Shown here: positions 1-8,744 of the stretch, one piece after another
Layout of the letters: each line of letters starts with the position of its first letter
How positions within the stretch are numbered: position 1 is the stretch's first letter
Source of the DNA: Pyronema omphalodes
Taxonomy: Eukaryota; Ascomycota; Pezizomycetes; Pezizales; Pyronemataceae
Assembly: GCA_024516155.1 (NCBI GenBank)
Contig: JAJJXM010000049.1
Location: forward strand, 186,001-250,000
Direction: 5' to 3'
Length of the DNA stretch: 64,000 nt
Program-made: the position numbers and the translations under genes
The notes under the pieces: model-generated
Told to the model about the DNA's origin: nothing
The model's database searches: none
What the model saw: the letters and a program-made list of their open reading frames with translations, nothing else

Positions 1-248
1 CTCTTTACGTCGCGACCGAAACTCACAAATTTGTCGACATGTTCCCTCTGGACCAGTTCAATATGAACATCAACCAAAATATTATTGACTTTAACCCGCC
101 CGAAGGTGTTGAGGGAGCTACACCCCAGGATGAGCAGGAGTTTGTGGATCATGTTCCTAGAACATTGATCAAGGGACTTATCACTGATGCGGGTTTGTTG
201 ACCCCACAGCAGGTCTCAGACAAGATTGTTTGCATGAGATTCGAATAA
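1..248 (+). CDS. 3' end of an unrecognised protein-coding gene (5' part outside the window)
   Basis: The frame is open from base 3 to the TAA at 246-248, giving the last 81 residues or so of a protein that begins before the window. There is an internal Met at base 39, but the frame is open upstream of it, so I treat this as a truncated last exon and not a small gene. The tail is acidic in its middle (residues such as PPEGVEGATPQDEQEF) and ends in a hydrophobic/charged segment (LIKGLITDAGLLTPQQVSDK). I do not recognise the family. The position just upstream of pantothenate synthetase on the same strand gives no functional clue. Confidence 0.55.
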   Translation, partial: LYVATETHKFVDMFPLDQFNMNINQNIIDFNPPEGVEGATPQDEQEFVDHVPRTLIKGLITDAGLLTPQQVSDKIVCMRFE

Positions 249-776
249 GGGGCGGGACAGGATTTAAGTCAAAAAATATTAGGGACTGGGTCACAGGATT
301 GGTTTAGGATTTCGGAGGGTAGAGGCGGCGTTTAATCTGGCGTTTATTGATTTTGTTTTCTTTTTGGTTAATAGTCGAGGAGATGTACAGAGAAGGAATT
401 ACAAAGTTCTGCTTATGTCGTTACTCTCTCGAATTTCGTACTGTTCCTTTTTGAAACAGGCGTAGGAACATGGATCTTCATCAGGGTCGCGGAAGAGAAT
501 AAACCGCCCCCAATCAACGCCAAGCTTTCCTAGCCCCTTCCTTTCTATCCTCCTCAATGAGGCGTCCGTAACGCAATAAACTCTTGTTGCTCTCTACATA
601 CGCGTCCTCTTTTCCCCTAGGACCCTGAGATCACCATCACGGTTCGGTACCCACTTTTTTTTCCAACGGCTCTTCCCCGCACCTCTACCCCCTAGCCCCC
701 ATCCCTAGCCCACACCCCACTAGCGACCTAGCAACCCTCATCGTCATCATACATCCACCGAACGATTGGGCATCCA
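249..776. other. Intergenic: 3' UTR of the upstream gene and promoter of PAN6
   Basis: No gene is seen here. The stretch becomes C/T-rich on the + strand from about 500, with pyrimidine tracts around 600-720, which is common just upstream of fungal start codons. Confidence 0.5.
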
Positions 777-1874
777 ATGCATCTCCGCCACCTCCTCCGC
801 CGGATGTCATCCGCCGCCATGCCCTCGAGCTCCTCCAACTCCTCCGCCGCGAGCGCACCTCCCTCACCACCTTCTCCTCATGCCTCAACTCTCCCAACCG
901 AACCACCTTTGAAAATCTTCACCACGGTCAGTTCCCTCCGTGGGTTCCGGCGCCCTCTCTACAACACGCGAACTATCGGGTTCGTACCGACTATGGGCGC
1001 ACTCCATGCAGCTCATTTGGATCTTCTTCGGCAAGCAGCTGCAGAGAACGATGTCGTTGCTATCTCAATCTTCGTTAACCCTGCTCAATTCGCACCTACC
1101 GAAGACCTCGGAACTTATCCGAGGACCTTGAAAGAAGATTTGGGGAAACTTGAAGCTTTGAATGCGGACCTAAACAGAGCTGGTGCAAGAGGAAGAATCG
1201 AGGCTTTGTTTTTGCCTGAGGTTGCTGAGTTATACCCAAGTGGTATTCCTCTACAAGAAGAAAGGCAAAGAGGAGCTTTTGTTACTGTTCAGCCGTTGGC
1301 TAGTAAACTTGAAGGTGGACCTAGACCTCATTTCTTTAGAGGTGTTGCAACGGTTGTTGCGAAATTGTTTAATATCTTGGACCCTGATAGAGCATACTTT
1401 GGTCAGAAAGACGTACAGCAATGTGTTATCCTAAAGCGCATGGTTAGGGATCTCATGTTCCCTGTACAAATCCGAGTTTGCCCTACGGGGAGAGATGATG
1501 ATGGTTTGGCGAGAAGTAGCAGGAATGTTTATCTCGGAGAAAAGAGAAGAAAGGTAGCGCCAATTTTATACAGGGCGCTTCAGGCGTGTGAAAGCGAATA
1601 CGATAGACAAAAAGAAGCGGGAGTAGCAAAGGTGCCAGTTGAGGAGGTATTGAAGAAGGGGTATGAAATTTTGGATACTGCGGATACCATTGAAGAGGGG
1701 GTTAAGACACAGTTAGAATACTTGAGTTTGACGGATAAGGAGGAGCTCGAGGATTTGGAGTACATTGATGTAAGAAAAGGAGCTATCCTTTCTGCGGCGT
1801 TGAGATTTTTACCCGCTGAAGAGGGCCAGGGTACCGTCAGAATCATTGATAATGTCATTTTGAATGGGGAGTAA
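777..1874 (+). CDS. PAN6: Pantothenate synthetase (pantoate--beta-alanine ligase)
   Basis: Single-exon 365-residue protein. It joins pantoate and beta-alanine using ATP, the last step of pantothenate (vitamin B5, CoA precursor) synthesis. Family signatures are visible: the nucleotide-binding PTMGALHAAH (HxxH type) near residues 71-80, FVNPAQF, the YFGQKDVQQ segment near 207 and RDDDGLARSSRN near 239, all classic PanC landmarks. The protein is longer than bacterial PanC (about 280 aa). It has an N-terminal extension of roughly 60 residues rich in Arg, Ser and Pro (MHLRHLLRRMSS start), which could be a mitochondrial targeting sequence or a disordered leader, plus an inserted loop around 115-150. 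The first ATG is used here; an in-frame ATG at residue 10 is an alternative. No intron is needed. Confidence 0.95.
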   Translation: MHLRHLLRRMSSAAMPSSSSNSSAASAPPSPPSPHASTLPTEPPLKIFTTVSSLRGFRRPLYNTRTIGFVPTMGALHAAHLDLLRQAAAENDVVAISIFVNPAQFAPTEDLGTYPRTLKEDLGKLEALNADLNRAGARGRIEALFLPEVAELYPSGIPLQEERQRGAFVTVQPLASKLEGGPRPHFFRGVATVVAKLFNILDPDRAYFGQKDVQQCVILKRMVRDLMFPVQIRVCPTGRDDDGLARSSRNVYLGEKRRKVAPILYRALQACESEYDRQKEAGVAKVPVEEVLKKGYEILDTADTIEEGVKTQLEYLSLTDKEELEDLEYIDVRKGAILSAALRFLPAEEGQGTVRIIDNVILNGE

Positions 1875-2579
1875 ATACCGTGTAAATAACTTGCTGTTTT
1901 GGTGTTTTTTTTTCTTTTTCTTTTTTCTTTTTTTTTTTGTGCACAATTGAGCGTTTTTGTTGCCAGGTGCATGTTCCCAGGGACCAGGACCAGGAACAGA
2001 GAAAGGTAGGCATTGTATTCCTATGTTATGCTGTGCCAATGCACAACGAATGCAGGCACAACTAGCCAACCATGATACTCCTAGCTAGTGGTAGAGAAAT
2101 AAACAAAAGTCATAGGCCTCCAGTAGTAGAGAGATAAACCAAGACCATATAGCTTCAATAGTAGTAGTAATAGCAGTAGTAACAATATATTCACCGAGCA
2201 CTACCTTCCACGCACAAAACCGAACCTGCTTTTATAACTTTAATTATTCCCTATCTGGAATTCCGGTTTTTCAAAACAGACAGCAACAAAACAAGAACAT
2301 AAAATAGAGTAGAAGCCAAAGAAAACCCCGTTATTTTAAAAATCCGTTATTTTACTCGTTCAAGCCTCGAATTCCTTTTATGTAGCACAATACTGTACGT
2401 TATAGTACATCATTTTGTTTCGGTTTCCTTTTTCTTTTTTCTTTGGTTTTCTTTTTCAAAGCTCGAAATTCCTATAATATCACTGTGTATACATGACAGA
2501 TGTAAAAATGGGAGGGTTGGAAATATACGGTTTTAAAGAAACTAACGGAATGAATACATACAAGGGCATACGGTACCGT
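1875..2579. other. Intergenic, T-rich and AT-rich
   Basis: No gene is seen. A T-rich tract at about 1905-1940 follows PAN6 and is consistent with its 3' UTR. CAGTAGTAG/AGTAGTAAT-like short repeats lie near 2120-2185. Confidence 0.4.
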
Positions 2580-2640
2580 GACAAAAGTGACCGTCACTTT
2601 TCTGTGCTAAGCGCCGCGCGGGGTGACGGTCACTTTTGTC
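2580..2640. repeat. Perfect 18-bp inverted repeat (hairpin)
   Basis: The arm at 2580-2597 (GACAAAAGTGACCGTCAC) is the exact reverse complement of 2623-2640. The 25-bp spacer is GC-rich. Each arm is itself nearly palindromic (AAAAGTGAC/GTCACTTTT). It sits directly upstream of a LINE ORF1-like relic and may mark that element's 5' end, or be the terminal repeat of a small DNA element. Confidence 0.8.
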
Positions 2641-2666
2641 CAGCACCTCGTACATCCTATATAATC

Positions 2667-3168
2667 TCCCTATCCTCCTTATCTTCTTTCTCTATCAGAA
2701 ACTTCACCTGCCGTAACCCCTACCGAAACATTACCCAACTCTCTTCCCCAAGTATTTCCCCAGGTCACAACTCTACCGGAAGTCCCTAGCACTGCCCCTG
2801 CCGATGGCGAAGGTTGGAAGACAGTGGAATGCAAGACAATGCGGAGGAAGAGGAGAGGTGAACAGACAAGCAACCAGAAGGCAGCTCCAAATAACGACAA
2901 AACCCCAACAACAAAGACTTGTAGGAGGGGAAAGAGCACCTACCAACCCAAACCAACGACTACTCCTACAAAGAAAACCTGGGCAGAGGTTGTCAAAAGT
3001 GGAGGAATTAATGTCCAGATTGTCTTAGGCAATGACCACCTTCAACTAATCACACCGACGACAAGAGCCCGAAGAGAGAGGCAAGGAGGGGCAGCGCGAA
3101 GGCTCAAAAAGAAGGCCCGAGCAGGCGGAGGGACGCAGGAGGAGAGAAGGGGAAGAAATCAATAATCA
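2667..3168 (+). pseudogene. Remnant resembling ORF1 of a Tad-type LINE retrotransposon
   Basis: One + frame is open for about 167 codons with no ATG until base 2842. It encodes a Pro/Thr/Ser-rich stretch, then GEGWKTVE followed by basic residues, then KKTWAEVVKSGGINVQIVLG, then a very basic Arg/Lys/Gly-rich end and a stop at 3166-3168. A Gly-Trp-x-x-Val motif followed by basic residues and a later (S/T)WAxV segment is a layout I associate with ORF1 of fungal non-LTR elements; this is resemblance, not a database match. No reverse transcriptase follows. About 10 bp before and after the stop lies a (CAATAAT)-type short repeat (3158-3180), like LINE 3' tails, so this could be an internally deleted copy. 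Confidence 0.35.
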
Positions 3169-3742
3169 ATAATCAATAATCCTGTAGTACCTGTAGTACC
3201 TATCCTCTTCCATAGTTCAGTGAAAAGAGAAAGGGTTTAAGTCTGGGAATATGTTGAAGAGTGCCTGTTGAGCCGTGCTCTGTGCTGTGACTGCCTGTGG
3301 AGGTGGATGTTTCCTTAGCGTACATCTCCTCGTTATGTTTGTTCTGTCGATGGTATGTTTGCTCGTCATCGAATGTCACTCACAATACTCCATCTCCATC
3401 TTTCTGTCTCTCTTTGTCTCCCCAAGTGTCAGCTCATACTACATCTGACCAGGAGCACTTTCACAGGATATATGGGAGATCAAGCTGGACTTGACGATAT
3501 TAGTTACATACATACATACATAACATACATAACATAAGCACCCCTACTTTCTCTCTGAAAAAAAAAAAATTCACTGAAATATTATACCTATATATATCCA
3601 ACCTTAAACTTAAACCTAAACACTCCACATATACACATACAAATCCTCTCTTATACCAACTCCGTATAATAAACTAATAAACCACTAATAAACCACTAAC
3701 CACTAAACCACTAAACAAACCCCCCCCCCCCCAGAATATCCC
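3169..3742. other. Intergenic with homopolymer tracts
   Basis: No gene is seen. The region holds short duplicated words (CTGTAGTAC twice near 3180-3200), an A-run near 3560, CACTAAAC/ACTAATAAAC repeats around 3665-3715 and a run of about 13 C at 3720-3732. Confidence 0.4.
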
Positions 3743-3820
3743 AGTTCGTATATCTTTAAGTTCGTATATCTTTAAGTTCGTATATCTTGAAGTTCATATA
3801 TCTTTAAGTTCATATATCAA
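3743..3820 (+). repeat. Tandem repeat, 16-bp unit, about 5 copies
   Basis: Repeats of AGTTCGTATATCTTTA run from 3743; later copies carry AGTTCATATATC. Differences between copies are mostly C/T transitions. Confidence 0.85.
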
Positions 3821-3951
3821 TATCAATACAAACTACGACGCTTTATTTTTATCTGTGTATGTGTATATTAAGTGTACGTTTATTTATGTATATTAAGTGT
3901 ACCTGTACCTGTACGTTTATTTTTATTTTTATTTTTATATCAACCAGAAAC

Positions 3952-4028
3952 ACCAAAAACAAAAAACCAAAAACCAAAAACCAAAAACCAAAAACCAAAA
4001 ACCAAAAACCAAAAACCAAAGGGGGGGG
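3952..4028 (+). repeat. Heptanucleotide microsatellite (CCAAAAA)n followed by a G-run
   Basis: About nine CCAAAAA units run to base 4020 and end abruptly in a run of about 9 G. The section before it (3855-3935) has duplicated TTATGTATATTAAGTGTA and TTTTTA words. Confidence 0.85.
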
Positions 4029-4210
4029 TTTGCTGGAAAATGTACTGGAACATTTACTGAAAATTGCTGGAAATTCACTGGAAATTTGCTGAAAAATGTG
4101 CTGGGAATTTGTCAAGTTTGTTAAGTAGGTGCGGTGCGTACGACACCCCCGGTTGAGATTCTACCCTGGAGATTTTTAAGTTTCCAGGAGATAGTTGGTA
4201 GGGATTATCT

Positions 4211-4445
4211 TGAACGGGGTGAACGGGGTGAATGGGGTGAACGGGGTGAATAAATGGGGTGAATGGTATGAATAAATGAATGAATGGTATGAATGTATGA
4301 ATGGTATGAATAAATGGTATGGTATGGTATGAATGGTATGGTATGGTATGGTATGGTATGGTATGGTATGGTATGGTATGGTATGGTATGGTATGGTATG
4401 GTATGGTATGGTATGGTATGGTATGGTATGGTATGGTATGGTATG
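4211..4445 (+). repeat. Compound satellite: GAACGGGGT units, then GAATGGTAT units, then (GGTAT)n
   Basis: From 4211 there are 9-10 bp units of the form GGGGTGAAYG. From about 4257 these become GGTATGAAT-type units. From about 4316 to 4445 there is a nearly pure GGTAT pentamer array of over 20 units. The order suggests stepwise evolution of one repeat from another. The ORFs across it are repeat artefacts. Confidence 0.9.
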
Positions 4446-4891
4446 TGGTGAATTGGAAATATATAAGAATGTCCAAGAAACAGAGTATATAGTATATAAG
4501 AAATCTTCGGACCCTGGACCTCGCCCCCCCTCCCCCCCCCCACACACACACCTACATCCCCAACCATGCATTCCAGTTAACTCAAACTACTTTTGATGGT
4601 ATATTTCAACAAAATAAATTTGGAAATGAACTCTCCACTTGGTTATCTTGGTTATCTCGATTCTCTTAATGAGCCCTTTTCGCTCTATTCACGCTATTTG
4701 CAAGCCGCCGATCGCTGAATTTTATCCCCTCATCCCAATTCATCCCGTTTCCTCTTCATCGTCTTGATTCCCGGTTCCTTCATCTCCCCAGTATCCCCTA
4801 TCTCCACCATGTCTCTCCTCCCCCCTCTCTCTACCATGTCCCCTTTCCCCACCATGGCCCCCCTCTCCCCGCTAACCACCTTCCCCAATCC
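4446..4891. other. Intergenic, pyrimidine-rich end of the TYW4 3' region
   Basis: No gene is seen. It contains a C-rich patch with (CA)5 near 4520-4555. CACCATGYCCC-like words recur near 4806-4860, just beyond the TYW4 stop codon. Confidence 0.4.
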
Positions 4892-7800
4892 CTATTCCCC
4901 CGCCATATCCCCCAACTCCTTCGCCAACCTCATCAAATAAAACGCCCCAACCTCCTTTGGCAACTTCCCAAACTCCTCCCTCAACCTCTCCAACATTTTC
5001 CTACCCTTTTCATAAGCCTGTAAATCCCTACTAGCATAAACATCCTTTCCAATAGCATAAGCATCTGGCTGTAAATTCCTAAAGAAGACATTAACGGCGA
5101 CACAAGGCGACAAAGGTTTTGCCGCATGAAGCCATAGCGGTGGAATATACACCACATCTCCTTTTCCAAGTTCGACTTGATAGGGGTTTGTTCCGGGGAT
5201 AGATTTAGAGAATATATCCGAGATAGTAGAAGTTGTGTCACCGTGCGGGAAAGATAATCTAGAAACATCCCGCGGTGGGTAAAGACGGAAGAGTTTTCGG
5301 CCGGAGATGTGGCAGAGAACATTTGCCATGCCGTCGTAGTGGAGCCACATGCCTACGTCTGCGGAGGAGATGCGAAGGGGGGAACTGTGAATGTTTTCGG
5401 AGACCATATGTAGAGGGTCTGGGAGGATGAAATCGGGGGCGAGTTGAGGGAAGTCGTCGGAGAGATGGGTTGGTTTGTCGCGGGGTTTGGATTGAGATAG
5501 GGAACGGAAGTAAATGCGTGCATTGTTGGGTGACTCCGAAGTAGGGAAGGCTGCGGTGATGAATTCGTTAAATGCCATAGGAACGTATTTGAAGTTCTTT
5601 TGTTGAAAGGACATTGCGCTGGATTTTGACATGTGGACGACAATCTTTTCGGACCCTATAGCGGAGGAAAGGTATGATGGGGTCCATTTCTCAAGGCAGG
5701 GGCCAAGGGGGAGGTTTTCTAGGACCACGGGAAGACCTTCGGATACAATTCGTGCAAATTCTTCGGGAGTGCTGATGGTGACTCTGGGAAGAGGCTTGCA
5801 CTCCACGACTTCGTTGGTTGAGTTTTCTTGTTCCGGAGTATAGGGAGCTGGCGAGTCTGGCATGGGGACGTCGACATCTTCTGGGGCGTAACCCTCTTCT
5901 ATGAATCTCCAAGAATCACACATTTCCTCATTAGTAATACTCCAGATACCATCGTTAGTACAGGAGCCCATGGAGAAGCAAACACCACCACCACCAGAGA
6001 TAATGACACGATCCTGTAGCACAACAACAGAGTGACCCACAAGGAACGGAGCACTTCCCTGAGGAAACGCAGCCCGGACTCCTTTAACTACCACCTGGAA
6101 GTTGTTAGTATGATTAGCTACTGCAGGATCGACCGAGGATCGAGAGACCTTGTTGCAGCACACTTGAAGAATTTCATCTTCTCGACGCATCAAACCACGG
6201 CCACTCACTCCTCCTACATAGAGGATTGTGCCGTTGCCCGCATAGACCATTTGACCTCCGAATCGCTTCCAGAGATTCTTGCTGGCGATCATATTGACCA
6301 TGGACCAGAGCGCTTTGATTGACTCTGTGCCGGTTTCTGGGTCTTGGTGCAGTTCACTATGCCGAAATTAGCAAAGGGACTTTGAAACTGACAACAAATC
6401 ATCACCACAACAACTTACAATCTCCAAAAGTCATCAAGGACATTTCCCTGGGCATCTAAACCTCCTCCCATGGCTCCATACTTCCGATCCGTCCAGCACA
6501 TGCTAGTTGCAAAACGTGCCGGCCTACATTATATCCTTTTTCAGTATTTACCTTCCTGCAGATTCCAAAGAAATATACTCACGGCCTCTGAGATCCTGAT
6601 CCCATGGATTGAATTGCTACCTCTCTCCAACCCTTCTCTTCAGACCAAAGCCAAAAGTCTCCCAAAACAGACCGATTCTCTCCTCTTCCACCATAAATAA
6701 GCACCTGATTTCCCCCGATATTCTGATACCCTGGAACCGCAGCTGTATGTCTATATCTGGCCACCGGCAAATCCTGAACCCTCCTCCAAAATCCTCCTTC
6801 AAGTAACCAAGTATCCGCCAACGGCTTATCCGGCGAAGTTCTACCACCCACCAAAAGAATCTTACCATTAGGCATAGTCGTCATGGTATGACAAACTCTT
6901 GCAGAGGGACTGCTCTGTTTATCCAACTGAACTCCCGCTGCGGAATGTGTGATACAAAGCGCGCTACCCAGCCTTACAGTTTGTCCCTGTCCACCATGGT
7001 ACACAAAACTATCATTCCCGGTCGCCGCAGCAGCTCCAAAGCGACGCCTCAAGTGCGGAGAGGGGGTGTATTCCGCTACCAACGTCTTCTCCTCATTCCC
7101 AGACATGTTGATCCCGGTGTAGGGCCCATGATTGGAGGAGCTAGGGTAACGATGATAGGCGCCGCCAGCATTCCAGGAAAGACCAGGACCGTGAAAGGGG
7201 GTATGAGGATTGCTGATATTGTGAGCGCAGAGAATGAAATAATGCTGACAGAAGATGAAGAACTCTTCGAATTCATCAAAAGGCTCTCCCGGGATCGCAT
7301 CGATACGCTCCTTTTCGGATTGTGGGACACGGTTGGACCAGAAGGCGAGTAAATCACACGCATCCACTGCCTTCCATCCACGGGAGGAGTAACGCTTTAC
7401 TTGATCTTCAAGGCGGGGGTAGGCAGCGATAGATTTTAGGGGGGTGTTTAATGCGTTAAAGTGCTTGAGCATGGTGCGTGCGAACGGGTGATGAGGACCG
7501 TCGGGCATGATTTGTTCAAGGATCGAGAACCGCGCTGCACATGGGAAGTCAGTCCTGTATCGGCAGTAAGAATTGAGAATTTACCATTGGGGAGACTGGC
7601 GGCCCAGGCAATCAGGGCGTCGACCGAGTCCTTGGCCATGTAGGTCAAGGAAACCTCCGCAGTGAAGAAAACGGCATGGTCTACCAATCCATGTTTCTCG
7701 AATAAACGCTGAAGGGTATCCAAATCTCTCAAATCACAGCCAAGAGCAATGTATTCGTTACTTTGGTAGTGGACATGATCGACGGGGGTCTCGTAGTGCT

Positions 7801-8744
7801 GCTTATTGGTAAGGAGTCCATTCAATCCCGGGGTCTGGGCAATGATTCCCGCTTTAATTGTGATTAGATCGGGGTAATCAATATCGACATAAAGAACTTC
7901 TGCGTTGGGCTTTTCTTTTGCGAGACATTGGAATGGTAATGGATCACTAGATACTTGACGTCAGTATGGTTCAACGCGCCTACACCCACCCCGGCAGATC
8001 CTCCCGGAGGCGGATGTGGATTTGAGGCTAAAGGGAGCCAAAGGTACAACTAACTATCCACAACCCAAATTAACCACGACCTTTTTCTGCCTTGTAGACA
8101 AATGCGGTAGTTCTTCATGCAGGAATGAGTGCACTACATATTCGACAGCGTGCATTCGAAGCCAGTATCCACGATTGATCTATAGCTTTAGGTTAAATTG
8201 TGTACATTATAAACCCACTTTCCTTGAAAATTGCTTACAATAGGACTTCTCCTCTGTGGCTTCTTGACAAAGTACCGAAGAAACTGCTGCTCATCTTCAC
8301 GAGAGTATAGTCGCTCTACACTGCGTTTTGACGTGATGGAGGAGTTGTTTGTCTACCCAAGGTCAGTATGATTACTCGGTATATTCGGTTCATTCAAGAG
8401 GCCCCGAGAGCCCAGGACCTGCCCCGAAAACCCGGACAAAGCCCTAGAAGCCCTTGCAGCCCTCGCAGCGCGCGTCTTAGTTACCCCGCCATAGACCATG
8501 TACATACCCCAATTACAGCAGCATCTAGCTTTGCCTTCTCACTGATCTTTGGTTTTCCTTTCGCATTAGGATTGGGATTACTTGTTGCTGCGGGCGTAGC
8601 GGCGACATCTGGTAGGATGGCATCTGTCGTGGTCGCAGGAGGAGGAGAGGTCTGCTGAACCTGCTGGGTCTGTTCAGTCGGCGTAGTCGGCGCAGTCTGC
8701 TGAGTATCCGATTTAAGCTCGGGGTCAATGTCCAGTGAGGACAT
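4892..8744 (-). CDS. PPM2: tRNA wybutosine-synthesizing protein 4: LCMT-like methyltransferase, kelch repeats and C-terminal JmjC domain
   Basis: Seven exons on the minus strand: 8744-8508, 8352-8239, 8179-8055, 7946-7585, 7534-6583, 6523-6419 and 6356-4892. All introns are GT-AG and the phases join cleanly into 1119 residues. The enzyme methylates and methoxycarbonylates the side chain of the wybutosine precursor at position 37 of tRNA-Phe. Seen in order: a disordered Thr/Pro/Gln-rich leader (1-68); the LCMT-type methyltransferase with [24 protein letters not shown] and the SAM-binding LGCGYDPLPF across an exon junction; kelch-type repeats ([25 protein letters not shown]); then a cupin/JmjC domain with HYD (His971, Asp973) and a later His1042, the expected iron triad. 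The fused layout is that known for fungal Ppm2/Tyw4. Intron 3 has the less common donor GTTAGT, but only this splice completes LGCGYDPLPF. It is divergent to ATG18. Confidence 0.93.

Noticed and set aside
1580..2069. Minus-strand frames over the PAN6 3' end
   Set aside because: Shadows of PAN6 and of the following T-rich tract.
4075..4596. Minus- and plus-strand frames with His-Thr-Ile-Pro-Tyr or Met-Val-Trp-Tyr-Gly repeats
   Set aside because: Artefacts of the GGTAT pentamer array.
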